From Eutypa lata (taxonomy: Eukaryota; Ascomycota; Sordariomycetes; Xylariales; Diatrypaceae), in the NCBI GenBank assembly GCA_022661535.1, contig JAKULF010000004.1, positions 4,836,001-4,900,000 on the forward strand: DNA of 64,000 bases, read 5' to 3'. Every line of letters begins with the position of its first letter. Position 1 is the stretch's first letter. The notes beneath the pieces were generated by a model that was given only the letters and a program-made list of their open reading frames with translations, was not told the DNA's origin and searched no databases. Positions 1 through 10,735 of this stretch are shown piece by piece. A program made the translations under genes and the position numbers.

Positions 1-1
1 G

Positions 2-2092
2 TTGGGCAAGCGGAAAAGAGACGAACCAGCTGATGGAGACAACGATGGGGCCAGTCACAGCGATGCTTCATCCCAGCAGAGCGACCTGGATTTCTCTGAC
101 GAAGACGGCCTGCCGGCTGCGAGCGATGACGAAGAAGCCGGCGACGAAGATGGCGAAGGCGTTGGGATGAGCAAGCAGGCTATGGATGACCTTGCCAAGA
201 ACGATCCCGATTTCTACAAGTTCTTGAAGGAGAATGATCCGGAAGCACTGGAATTCAACGATGCGGATTTGGCAGAAGTCGATGAGCTTAGTGCCAGTGA
301 GGAAGAAGAAGAAGAAGAAGAGCAGCCAAAGAAGAAACGGAAGCAAGACAAGAAGGTTTCCAAAAAGCAGGCAAAGTTGGAAGAAGAAGCTGCAGAAGAC
401 AACGAGTTAACTAAGGCTATGGTTGCACGCTGGAACGAATCTTTGGTTGAAAGGAAGTCGCTGAAGGCTGCAAGACAAATAGTCCTTGCATTCCGATCCG
501 CTGCACATCTAAACGAGGACGATGAAGACGAGCAAAAGAAGCAGCGCTACACGATATCGAATCCAGACGTATTCCACGAGGTCCTCATTGTTGCGCTCAA
601 ACAGATACCCGAAGTCTTCCAACATCATGTCCCTATCAAGGAGTCAGCGAGTGGCAAGGTTCATGTCCCAACTGATTCTAAGAAGTTTAAGACGTTATCA
701 ATGCTCCTGAGGAGCTATATTTCTTCCACGCTCCACTTACTCGGCACACTCTCCGATGATGGTACTCTGAAACTCACGCTCTCTGCTATAACTCCTCTTT
801 TGCCCTATCTACTTGGCTTCCGAAAACTACTCAAAGTAGTCATCAAGACGGTGGTCGGCTTCTGGTCTCAAACTACCAGCAGTGAGACAACCCGCATTAC
901 TGCCTTTTTAGTCCTACGGCGCCTTGTCGTTGTTGGCGACAAGGGTGTCAGGGAGGCTGTGCTTAAAGCAACTTATCAAGGTCTACTTGCTGGGTCCCGT
1001 GTAACCAATGTCAATACGATACAAGGGATCAACTTGATGAAGAACTCAGCCGCCGAGCTATGGGGCATAGATCAAAGCATTGGTTACACGACTGCATTCA
1101 GTTTCATTCGACAGCTTGCTATTCATCTCAGAAACAGTATCGTCCACAACAAGAACGATGCTTACAGGGCCATCTACAATTGGCAGTATGTCCACTCTTT
1201 AGACTTCTGGTCTTGCGTCCTCTCCGAGCATTGCAACACGCTCAAGGAGGCTGAGGCAGGGAAGGAGTCGCAGCTTAGGCTCCTGATTTACCCCTTGGTA
1301 CAGGTTACCCTTGGAGCAATGCGCCTCATTCCAACAGCAACCTACTTCCCTCTCCGTTTTCACATGATTAGGTCATTACTCCGACTTTCTAGATCAACTG
1401 GAACCTACATCCCATTAGCGTCAGCTCTACTAGAGGTGCTCAACTCTGCCGAGATGAGGAAACCACCCAAGGCCGCGACCCTGAAGGCCCTCGACTTCCA
1501 CGTCGCCTACAAAGCACAGAAGTCCTACCTACGCACCCGCGTCTACCAAGACGGCATCGGCGAGCAGATAGTCGAGCTGTTCGGGGAGTACTTCGTCCTC
1601 TGGGCGAAAAGCATCGCGTTCCCCGAGTTCGCCCTCCCCGTGGTCATCATGCTGAAGCGGTGGCTGAAGCAAGCCGGCAAGAAGGGAAGCAACGGCAACG
1701 CCAACGGCAAGCTACGCTCAGCGCTCGCCGTCCTCGTCCAGAAGCTCGAGACCAACTCCAAGTTCGTCGAGGAGAAGCGCGCCAAGGTCGACTTCGCGCC
1801 CCGGGACCGCGCCCAGGTCGACGCCTTCCTGCGCGACTTCGAGTGGGAGAAGACGCCCCTCGGCGCGTACGTCGTCGGCCAGCGCAAGGCCGCCGCTGAG
1901 AAGCAGAAGATGGTCGAGGCTGCCCGCCGGGAGGACGAGATGAAGCGGAGGGAAGAGGAGCGGGCGGCGCTACATGGGGAGGGTGATGATGATGGTGTCT
2001 CGGAGGTAGAAGGTGATGAGGATGAGGAGCTGGACGGGCTTGAAGATGATGAAGATGGGTTGTCTGATGACGATGGTAGCGAGGAGGATTAG
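2..2092 (+). CDS. NOC2: Nucleolar complex protein 2 (Noc2), 5'-truncated
   Basis: The open frame enters at the left edge of the window and ends at TAG 2090-2092, giving about 696 residues. The true start lies upstream: the first codon here is TTG and the usual lysine-rich N-terminus of Noc2 is missing. Noc2 is a nucleolar and nucleoplasmic factor that pairs with Noc1 or Noc3 to carry pre-60S ribosomal particles toward export. Visible features are an acidic/lysine-rich N-terminal region with runs of E and KKKRK-type basic clusters (residues about 30-125), a long helical HEAT-like body (about 140-590) with the family's C-terminal block around FPEFALPVVIMLKRWLK, and a very acidic C-terminal tail. 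There are no introns in the visible part. The assignment rests on overall resemblance to the fungal family and is firm. Confidence 0.93.
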   Translation: MGKRKRDEPADGDNDGASHSDASSQQSDLDFSDEDGLPAASDDEEAGDEDGEGVGMSKQAMDDLAKNDPDFYKFLKENDPEALEFNDADLAEVDELSASEEEEEEEEQPKKKRKQDKKVSKKQAKLEEEAAEDNELTKAMVARWNESLVERKSLKAARQIVLAFRSAAHLNEDDEDEQKKQRYTISNPDVFHEVLIVALKQIPEVFQHHVPIKESASGKVHVPTDSKKFKTLSMLLRSYISSTLHLLGTLSDDGTLKLTLSAITPLLPYLLGFRKLLKVVIKTVVGFWSQTTSSETTRITAFLVLRRLVVVGDKGVREAVLKATYQGLLAGSRVTNVNTIQGINLMKNSAAELWGIDQSIGYTTAFSFIRQLAIHLRNSIVHNKNDAYRAIYNWQYVHSLDFWSCVLSEHCNTLKEAEAGKESQLRLLIYPLVQVTLGAMRLIPTATYFPLRFHMIRSLLRLSRSTGTYIPLASALLEVLNSAEMRKPPKAATLKALDFHVAYKAQKSYLRTRVYQDGIGEQIVELFGEYFVLWAKSIAFPEFALPVVIMLKRWLKQAGKKGSNGNANGKLRSALAVLVQKLETNSKFVEEKRAKVDFAPRDRAQVDAFLRDFEWEKTPLGAYVVGQRKAAAEKQKMVEAARREDEMKRREEERAALHGEGDDDGVSEVEGDEDEELDGLEDDEDGLSDDDGSEED

Positions 2093-2644
2093 ATAATAAT
2101 AGATGTACCACCCTATTTCGATTGTTACATAGGAGTTCATGACTAAACTGCATGGCTTTACCGTTTGTGATGTGTGCCCATAAACCCCGCATCGGAGCGC
2201 GACGCCGAGTCTCGCAAGATCGTCAATAGGTGTTAAGGTCCGCGACCGCAAAAACCGGGATTGTAAAAGTATCAACCGAATCGCATGGCATCTATCTAGG
2301 GTCCTGGGTATATCCAACACATTTCGAGCTACACGCCAAGCAGCTAGGCAGCGTATGATAGAATCGATGATCTATGTATCAATTTGTCAGCAGTCCATGA
2401 CTAGAAAAGAGCATCAACATCATTCATTGCACAAAATCGGACTTTGCAAAGTCTTTAACCCCTATTCCCGGGATATCTGCCATAGGGCATTTGTATACAA
2501 AAAACCAGGAGTATTAATATACTCAGCAAACTAACTGGGCACAACTACCCACATAGCTACCCAGCGATCAGCACACCCCAGCCAGTTGAATCGAATAGAA
2601 AAGGAAAAGAAAAGAAGAAAAAGGGAACACACACACACACAACA

Positions 2645-3184
2645 ATGGCATCCCAACCCACGGTCGAAACCCTCCTCGCCACCGCGAACACATACATACA
2701 GATCTTCACGACGCTCGACCCGGCGGACCTGCTCGCCATCGCGGCCGAGAACTACAGCCACACGATGGCGCCGGCGTCGCTGGGGTTCTCGAAGGACGGG
2801 CCCATGGACCGGGCCCACTTCGCGGCGCACCTGGGCGGGCTGCGGGGCCTGCTGCGCAGCTTCCCCGTGCGCGCCAAGGAGACGTGGCCGAACCCGTCGC
2901 TGCGGCAGGTCGTGGTGTGGGCGGATTCCAGAACGGAGTTCCACGAGCACGTGAAGGATGTGCAGCAGCAGAACGGGAAGGGGGAGGACGAGTGGGATTT
3001 TCGCGGCGAGTATGTGTTCGTGCTGTTCATGGACCAGAGCGGGCGCCAGGTCGAGAGGGTCGTGGAGTTCCTGGATAGTAAGGCGAGTGAGGATATCAAG
3101 GGCTTGATTTCTAGGGCGCTGAGGAGGAAAGGGGAGGTTGAGAGGAAGAGGCCGGGTGATGTTTTGGGTCTGTCGGAAACTTGA
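2645..3184 (+). CDS. NTF2/SnoaL-like small protein, uncharacterised
   Basis: A single-exon frame of 179 codons starts at ATG 2645, just after a CA-dinucleotide run in the leader, and ends at TGA 3182-3184. The N-terminal half (ANTYIQIFTTLDPADLLAI, then a block ending in HLGGLRGLL) and the later strands (EYVFVLFMDQSGRQVERVVEF, about residues 125-145) have the helix then curved-sheet pattern of NTF2-like/SnoaL-like proteins. Fungal genomes carry many such single-domain proteins, some acting as small cyclases or isomerases and most of unknown role. No catalytic set can be read with confidence. Codons are strongly GC-rich at the third position, which supports real coding. Fold family is inferred; function is unknown. 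Confidence 0.75.
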   Translation: MASQPTVETLLATANTYIQIFTTLDPADLLAIAAENYSHTMAPASLGFSKDGPMDRAHFAAHLGGLRGLLRSFPVRAKETWPNPSLRQVVVWADSRTEFHEHVKDVQQQNGKGEDEWDFRGEYVFVLFMDQSGRQVERVVEFLDSKASEDIKGLISRALRRKGEVERKRPGDVLGLSET

Positions 3185-3579
3185 TTTGTTATTGGGTAGG
3201 GAGAACAGAATGTGGAAGATGGGGCTTCGAGTTGGTCTTTTGGCATCTATTAGGATATTTTCTCATATTCACGGAATCAACCACGGTTGCTCTCATCCCT
3301 GTTATCCCCCAGTGTGTTTGGTCTGCTTTAGTAAGTAGTGTTTTATATTATCGCAAGAACGAGTGGGCGAGATAATATCTAATTGTTATACAAACTAACT
3401 CCTTGTTAACCAATCTTAAATCGACAGCCGTAAAACACTGGCGTGAGCAGGTGTTCACGAATTCCCATCATAGCTATGCCGTGTTGTCAACCTTGCAACC
3501 ACCTTATGATCTTACCTCGTCGCCCCTGCTCTCTACCCATATCTCCGCTAGACCACAGGTATCTATCTGTAAAGGTGCC

Positions 3580-4755
3580 TCAATCTTTGACCGGATGTTG
3601 CCATGCTTCGTATGAAACCCAGATCTGCACTGCCAATAGTCCAATACGAATGATGCTAACAATTGTCCATATGGATAACCCAACCAGCGCAAAGAACAGG
3701 ACATTTCTTTCGGTATCGTGGCGCTGTAACCATCGCTCCAGGCTATTTCGTGGAGGGCGATTGTCAATAACCTTGTGAAGGGCGGCGATGCGCTGGCCCC
3801 AGTACAGGTATTTGTCTTCGTCTAGCCCGTCGAGGGCGTAGTCGTCATACTCGGCACATTCCGCGTCAAAACCGTCCCTTTGAATAAGCTGATCTAGTAT
3901 CTTTGTTGATTTAAGATCTTCATAGGGAAAAAGAAGATACTGGATGGACCTTAAAGTCTCAACCACCAGTCCCGGGGGTAAAAACCCTCCCCTGGCTTAT
4001 AATTAGATCGGTTGTTGCCACTGTGATGGATTTTCCCCCACGGTGTAAGTTGCTTACGCTGGAAGGCTGCTCTCCATTCTATGGTAACCCTTCAAGCCAC
4101 GTTTCTTAGCTCTTTTGAGCTGATTCTTGAGCAAGCATACTTGGTGAAAGATGAATAGTGTATGGCTGCGTGGATCGTAGATGAGATGTTCTCTCAGGTC
4201 ATCCGTCCGTCTAAAGACAACCCCAGTGCGCTTTTGCAGGTTCTATGCCGTCAGTGGAGCTATTCTTTCTGGGGACGCCGCATACTCGGACCCTTCATCG
4301 AAAGAGCGTCCTAGAAAATAGACGAGGGGCTCTCTAGGTAGCCATGGTGATGGACGGTAGGATGTAGGGGGGAACTTGAGCCCGCTCGTTTGACCTGCGT
4401 TTGGATCTACCATAGCCATGGTCTGTGCCGCTACGCTGAGGAGAGCTGAGAAGGCGCAAGGCGCTCCTCGGTCGCGAAGGCATTCCTCTAACTCTTTTCT
4501 GGTTGCTCTAACGTTGGATCTCAGAATTGACAGCGTATTGATCACATCTTGATGAGAGAGTCCGAGTCTGGTAGGCCCAGGTCGATCGTCGTTTGCGAAT
4601 TCCTGAGAATCTTCAAAGAGCTTTAGGAGATCCTTGTAAAGAGCGAAGAAAGCGCCATAGCGCTGGCTTGGTTCCTCAAATATTGATAAGGTGATTAATT
4701 CTTTCGCTTCGTCCGTCAGCGGTTCCATATTCAATTTATGGGATTCTGTTCCCAT
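3580..4755 (-). pseudogene. Fungal single-TM hypothetical family gene with an in-frame TAG
   Basis: Starts at ATG 4755 and reads through PTSYRPSPWLPREPLVYFLGRSF to a TAG at 4243-4245. The same frame then continues at once with LQKRTGVVFRRTDDLREHL and YDPRSHTLFIFHQVCLLKNQ, so the stop interrupts an otherwise intact gene. A 66-nt intron (4057 down to 3992; donor GTAAGC, branch CTAAT, acceptor CCAG) joins this in phase to GGFLPPGLVVETLRSIQYLL. The protein then reaches WGQRIAALHKVIDNRPPRN, a transmembrane helix near the C-terminus (about 30 residues from the end) and EAWQHPVKD. From memory of the family, widespread in Pezizomycotina and of unknown function, the stop sits where a Trp is normal (TAWNLQKR-like). 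TGG to TAG is one transition. Alternatives are an assembly error or readthrough. Confidence 0.7.
3992..4057 (-). other. Intron of the broken single-TM gene
   Basis: GTAAGC at 4057-4052 and CCAG ending at 3992, with CTAAT before the acceptor. Removing these 66 nt keeps the frame from ESSLPA to GGFLPPG, which is what makes the two halves one gene. Confidence 0.75.
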
Positions 4756-4759
4756 TTGT

Positions 4760-6190
4760 TATACGTGAACCTTTTGTATGGGGTGGTAAATTTTTGCCTT
4801 GATGTATTGAGGGATACTATGATGAGATTGGAAGTGGGTGGAGGGTGTTTATTGACCTGAGTGACTAATGGATGGGGGAATTGGCGATTTGGTAGGGAAT
4901 GCTACACGGCATTGCCCGGCTACACAAGCTATCAGTGCAACCAACTCAATTTCGAGCACCTTGGATAAAGAAATAAGAAGGAAACAACAGGTTAGTGCTG
5001 TAAAGATGTCATAATTTGAGCAGGTGAGTAGGAAGAATCGCCCTTACAATGTGCTCAGATATATTTGCCTTTTTATGAGCCTAATACCCACAGACATTCA
5101 CCTGAAATGTGTATACATATCCGTCCATTTACACATATTTTAAGGTCATATGTTTGCCGATTTGGGTTACCAAAACTTCATTCATAACAAGTATTAAAAG
5201 CATTCCAACTCCCATCGCTGGATAATGGGCGCGAATGAAAGATGACTCATCTCATTCCAGAGTCTAAAGCAATCACATCACACCCTTGCCGCGCAGTGCA
5301 AAATTTCCGCTCAATCAGAATGCGGTTGCTTACATACAACCCGTACTTGGAGCCAAGACGGGGAAACAAATGTGTTTTATATTTATAGGTTAATCCCATA
5401 AAATCAACCTAGAGCACTATGAACAGTCATGGTTCTTCTTAGAGAAGGTATTTACAACGTGACATTTTCCAACCTTGTATAGCATAAGCAATGTACTAGA
5501 TATAATCCGACATAATCAGAGAGCCGAAAATATCAATATTGATGACAGACGGCGTATGGCATGGCAAAAATATTATCGGAACATAGTGTAGCAAGCGGTG
5601 GAAGAGAGAAAATGCTAAGGCGATTCATTACGATCGATTAACATTAGCAACAGATACTTCATAGAACCGTCAACATACACCTTCACTTCAACCATAGACA
5701 GGATAAAGAACCATTTCTATACACGTAGTAGCCAAGCCGATAGGTCATAATAGCTTCGAGGCCTCTAAAAGCTGGTGTCCACATAATCCCCTGAACCGGG
5801 CCCTCCGTTATTGATTCTAGGCCTCATGCTAGTACTGAATTTGCAGATTAGACTATGTAGTGTGACATTATATAATGTAAGTGCATATGAGATGATTTCA
5901 TCGGTCGTCAAATCTTTACCTGTATCTACAAGTATATACTGTATTATATGTGGTTGGCGCTAATGTAGTGTATGTAATCAAGGGGCTACTCGGGAAAGTG
6001 AAGCCTCCACCGGGGAACGAGCAGAATTTCCTAAAAGGGTAACTGGACCTTTCCGTGGGCTAAGGGAAGCCACCGTATGTGGAGTTCCCCAGATTCGGTT
6101 CAACCACGTTGAACGATAGTATTATTTCGATATATACTTATTATATAAGTAGGCGGTAAAAATGGCTATTCAGTTAACAAAGATGCCGCC
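4760..6190. other. Intergenic, no gene seen
   Basis: About 1.4 kb of AT-leaning sequence between the divergently oriented broken gene and the dioxygenase gene. I see no convincing coding frame, tRNA or repeat. It must hold both promoters. Confidence 0.5.
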
Positions 6191-6198
6191 GCCGCGTT

Positions 6199-6208
6199 TA
6201 TATAAAGG
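6199..6208 (+). promoter_or_regulatory. TATA box of the dioxygenase gene
   Basis: TATATAAAGG about 100 nt upstream of the ATG at 6306, in a GC-rich neighbourhood (CGCCGCCGCG just before it). The distance allows a start site about 30 nt downstream and a leader of about 70 nt. Confidence 0.55.
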
Positions 6209-6305
6209 CATACGACTTCCCTAAGTAATCAGCCTATTTGTATCCAACCATCTACGACACTAGTTCCTTTGCTGAATCGGATCGAAAACCATTAAGCCCT
6301 TCACC

Positions 6306-7601
6306 ATGGCCAACATCCTGCAGAGAACTACGGTCAATGTGCCAACCGGCATGCTCTCACCTCAAAAATATAACTCTAAACCCCAAGGACTTACACTGAA
6401 TGGCTACGGTGGCACAATAGGAAATGTCAAACTCCTCGAGCCTTACTTCCCAGATACACCCATAGAAGAACTCAAGAAGCACTACAAAGAAGACGGTGTC
6501 ATTTGGGTAAGTCTACCAAAAACGCACCAATCTCTGCATGGGTCGTAAGCTGACAGAACGGGTCAAAAGGTGAAAGGTCTCCTCGATCGAGAACTGGTCA
6601 TGAAGTGTAGATCAGACTACCTCTCCATGGCCAACGAAGGGACCGGGATGCTGAAGCCCGGCACAAACCCGGTCGACGGCATTTTCTCCGGCGCCGATTG
6701 GCGCGACTTCCTGCTACCGGGTGCGGTCCGCCTCGCCGCCGGGCTGAAAGACGAGGGGAAGTTCGTGGAGAACGTCATGAAGAGCCACAGCGCACCATTC
6801 TACCAGGAGTTTAAGGACGAGGTCGGTCACAAGTTGGAGTCGTTCGTCGGCAGGCTGTGCGACTTCGAGAAACCGTGGTGTCTCCCTCGCTCCCTCCTCC
6901 GCTGCGCGGTTCCCGGGGGAGAGACGACGCCCGTGCACTACGATCAGATATTTCTCCGTGCTGCACCTCCCACTAGCATCACAGCGTGGGTGCCTATTGG
7001 CGACGTCGACCTCCTGGGTGGCGGGCTTATATATCTCGACAGGTCTCTCGAGGTCGGGAGGAAATACGAAGGAGACTTCTCAAAGAAGAATGCTGAGTTG
7101 TCGTATGAGGACAAAATCTCTGCGTTTAATAAGAACATGCAAGCGGGTGGCTGGCTTGACCGTAATGCTTCGACATTCGGGGAAAACTGGTCTCGGAGTT
7201 GGCTAGTGGTAAGTATAATATAATCCGCCCTCCCCCCTTTTTCTTTTTCTTTTTCTTTTTTTCTTCTTTTCTGTCTTTTTACCCCGCGTGAGAGACGGAA
7301 ACTACTAATCACCTTACCTACACATATGTAAGGCAAATATGAAGCTGGAGATGTAGTCTTTCATAACCCATATCCAATCCACGCTGGAGCCCGAAACGAT
7401 GACCCGTATGATCGAATTAAGGTCTCTACAGACCTGCGTTTTGTGGACAAATCAAAAGCCTATGACACACGGTGGACTCATATTGCGTACACTAAGGGCG
7501 ATCCGAACGTAACTAGGAAAATAAAGATACTTAGATCTTACCTTATACATCAGGCCTTTCTCGGCTGGTTGTATTTTACGTACTTATTAAGCTTAATATA
7601 A
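6306..7601 (+). CDS. Phytanoyl-CoA dioxygenase-family (PhyH) protein, 3' end at the RIP island
   Basis: Exon 1 is 6306-6506 (context CACCATGG), intron 1 is 6507-6569 (GTAAGT, CTGAC branch, AAAG), exon 2 is 6570-7208, and the last exon lies near 7333-7601. The family uses Fe(II) and 2-oxoglutarate for hydroxylation. The HxD iron motif is in TTPVHYDQIFLR (exon 2). The distal His lies in FHNPYPIHAG with a following Arg (last exon). Two oddities: the obvious donor GTAAGT at 7209 and acceptor AG at 7331-7332 do not keep the frame (canonical splicing gives an early stop, while the conserved KYEAGDVVFHNP frame needs one more base), and the last residues, about 30, are translated from sequence entering the AT island, so the original 3' end may be lost. 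It may be a recent pseudogene. Substrate unknown. Confidence 0.65.
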
Positions 7602-8985
7602 AAAAATACCCATAAATCTTAAATATTAACCGAGAAAAACCTAATGTAATTTAATAAATTTCGGCCTTTTATATATTAAAAACGACGTTTTTTTTATATA
7701 AATCGATTTTTACTTTTATAACGTTTTTATTAATAATTAATTAATAAAAATACGTATTAAAAATAATTAAATTATTAAATTTAAAATTAAATAATAATTA
7801 TAAATATATATATATATTTATTATAACTTTAATTAAAAATAATAATTATAAAATTAAAATTTAAAAAACTTTATATATTAAAATTATTTTATTCGAATAT
7901 TTTTATAATTAATATATTATTAATATAATTTTAATTATTTCGAAAAAAATTATTTAAAAATAATATTATATAATAAAAGCTCGAAACGTTATAATTTTAA
8001 CGATACGATAAATAATTATAATATATTAAAAAAAAACGTTTAAATAAGTTTATATAAATTATTTATTTAAACGATTATTTAATTCGTATATTATTATTAT
8101 TATTTTAATTAAAAAAATTATAACGTTTTAAGCTTTTTTTATATAATGTTATTTTTAAATTATTTTTTTTAAAATAATTAAAATAATAATAATAATATAC
8201 GAATTAAATAATCGTTTAAATAAATAATTTACGTAATTTAATTTAAATTTATAAATTTATAAATTATTTTATAAATTTATAAATTATTTTATAAATTGAT
8301 AAATTTATAAATTTATAAGTTTATAAATTATAAATTACTTTATAAAATTATAAGTTTATAAATTATTTTATAAATTTATAAATTATTTTATAAGTTTATA
8401 AATTATTTTATAAATTTATAAATTTATAAATTTATAAATTTAAAAATTTATAAATTTATAAGTTTATAAATTATTTTATAAATTTAAAAGTTTTTTTTAA
8501 TTATATATTATTAATATTATTTTAATTAAAAAAATTATAATATTTAAAGCTTTTATTATATTAAATTATACTTATACGGCTTTTTTTTAAATAATTAAAG
8601 CGATAATAATAATATATATATAAAAAACATATCGAAACGTATTTATAAAGTGATTTTTATAAGGTAATTTTTATAAGGTAATTTATCGGTTTTAATTCGT
8701 ACGGCTTCGTTTTGAATTTAAAAAAATAATAAAAATTCTTATTTATATATTAACTTATAAGTTTAACGTATATAAAATTTTAAACTTATCGAATTCGTTT
8801 TAAATTTATTACGAATTATTTTATATTAAAACGTAATATTTTATAATATATAACGAGTTAAAAATTATTAAATTAATTTAAGTCGTTATAATTCGCGAAA
8901 AATCTTAAAGATTTAATTAATTTAAACTTAATATATTAATATAATATAATATATATATACGGCGATTTAAGATTTAAAGTAATTT
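7538..8985 (+). repeat. Left arm of a large inverted repeat, RIP-mutated
   Basis: Read in reverse complement, this arm aligns almost along its full length with 10897-12299. Shared landmarks include ATCTTTAAGATTTTTCGCGA, a block with CGATTATTTAATTCGTATAT, and AACGTTATAAAAGTAAAAAT. C and G are nearly exhausted except as CpG. The outermost 150 bases keep more C/G than the partner arm, and where the two differ they differ by C/T or G/A. Inside the first 115 bases there is a nested imperfect inverted repeat (about 7547-7569 against 7629-7652). Ends are estimates by eye. Confidence 0.8.
8243..8490. repeat. Degenerate tandem array of ATTTATAA octamers
   Basis: Runs of the 8-mer ATTTATAA, interrupted by ATTATTTTATAA units. 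This is what the array at 10.25-10.5 kb (unit ACCTACAG, interrupted by GCCACTT-type units) would become if every C became T and every G became A. Weaker counterparts occur in the right arm (11397-11480 and 11545-11585). Confidence 0.65.
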
Positions 8986-10085
8986 AAATTTAAATTTTTT
9001 AAAATTATATTAAATTAATTTAATATAAATAAAAGTTTTATAAAATAAAATAAACTTTTTTATAACGCGTTATTTTTATAATACGTTATGGATTTTTTTA
9101 TTAATTATAAAATACGATTAATTTATTTATTAATTTCTTTTTTTATATAAAAACTTTTAATAATTTTTTTAAAAATTAAAAAAAAATATTTTTTTATTTT
9201 TTATTTTTTTATAATTTTAATAATATATAATATATGATTTAATTTCGCGTTAATATAACGATTAATAACGTATTTTATAATTGTTTTTTTTAATTAATTT
9301 TTATTTATTATTAAATTAATAAATTTTATATTTTTCGTTATATTAAAAACGTATATATTAAAAAAAAACGAAAATAAAAATTATTAAAAATTATTAAAAA
9401 ATTAAAAAAGTTTTTTAATTAATTAAATAATTATTTAAAATAAATTAAACTTTATATTATTTTATTTACGATTTTAATTATTAGTTTAATAATTTTTAAT
9501 TTATAATAATAATTTTATATAATTTAAAAAAAATTAATATTATAATTTTTTAATTTAAAATTTAAAAATTAAAATTTTTAAAAGTTTAATTATTAATTAT
9601 AAACGTATTAATAATATTACGAACGATTTTTTTAAAATATTATTTAATAAATTAATTTTAAATAATATTAAAAATATTTTAATTAAATATTATTATAATA
9701 TTAATAAATTTAAAATAATAAAAAGTATTAAAAATAATTATTTAATATTTAAAAAAGTTTTTTAAAAATATATTTTATTTAAAAACTTTTTTAAAAAATA
9801 ATAAATTATTATATTAATTTATATAAATATTAATAAAAAAGCGTTATTTTTTTTAATAATTTTTAATAATATTAATATATAATAATAATAATTTTTAAAT
9901 AAAAACGATTAATTATATATTAATTAATATTTTATTATATTATTTAATAAATAAATTAATAATAATATTATTTTAATCGAAAGTTATTTTTTTAATCGAA
10001 GATTATTTTATATTAAATTTAAACTATTAAATTACGTTATTAATTACGTTATTAAATAGCCGTTAAATACATCGAAAATACATAT
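8986..10085. repeat. AT-rich RIP-type spacer, left of the core
   Basis: Extremely AT-rich, with residual C almost only in CpG. No open frame above background and no recognisable protein. Probably a heavily mutated mobile-element interior, but identity cannot be read. Confidence 0.6.
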
Positions 10086-10089
10086 TTAT

Positions 10090-10620
10090 TAAAAGAACGG
10101 CTCCGGATTAGTTAGATTTTAAGTGCAGACCCACTTATCCGTCTTTGATTGGGTGCATCCATTTCGAAAAACCTACATACAGCCCATAATCGAAGCTAAT
10201 TGGGTGCATCCTCTTTTTCGGTCCACATACCTAACCCTTTTGGACCTAGCTCTACAAACCCACAGACCTACAGACCTACTAGCCACCTTTCGGACCTACA
10301 AGCCACTTTTCGGACCTACAAGCCACTTACAGACCTACAGCCTTACAACCTGCAGCCCTACAGCCTACAGACCTACAGACCTACAGCCCTACAGCCTACA
10401 GACCTACAGCCCTACAGCCTACAGACCTACAGCCCTACAGGTTACAGACCTACAGGGTAACCTACAGACCTTCAGACCTTCAGACCTACAGCTTACAGAC
10501 CTAGATAACCTAGCTGTTGATGACTTAAGTGGTGCTGCACTGACTACCTACCTAGCTGCTGACCACTTAGCTTCTAACCTAGGTGGTCTAGGTAATAACA
10601 AGACTTATAGCTTATAAACT
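10090..10620. repeat. Unmutated core with octamer tandem array
   Basis: An island of about 530 bp of normal composition inside the AT block. It opens with two copies of TTGGGTGCATCC about 51 bp apart (near 10149 and 10200), each followed by TTTCG and CACATAC/CTACATAC-like sequence. From about 10250 to 10500 it is a tandem array of ACCTACAG and close variants (CCCTACAG, CCTACAG). The end (10500-10610) holds ACCTAG/CTAGGT words with short inverted repeats. CpA is abundant, so this segment escaped the mutation seen on both sides. It is open in a frame of 164 codons, but the translation is a simple QTYRPTDL-type repeat and I do not treat it as coding. Confidence 0.75.
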
Positions 10621-10735
10621 TATAAACTTATAACTTATAAACTTATAGATTTATAACTTATAAACTTATAAACTTATAGCTTATAAATTTATAAACTTAT
10701 AACTTATAAACTTATAAATTTATAAAACTTATATA
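10605..10735. repeat. Partly mutated continuation of the octamer array
   Basis: Repeats of the type ACTTATAA and AACTTATA. These are intermediate between ACCTACAG in the core and ATTTATAA in the arms, as a partial C-to-T/G-to-A conversion would give. They sit exactly at the border between core and AT block. Confidence 0.6.

Noticed and set aside
1647..2192. 181-codon minus frame over the NOC2 3' end
   Set aside because: Antisense shadow of an acidic, GC-rich coding tail; His/Pro/Arg-rich translation.
10123..10617. 164-codon frame across the unmutated core
   Set aside because: The translation is the octamer array read as QTYRPTDL-type repeats, and two other frames are also open. No start context, no domain.
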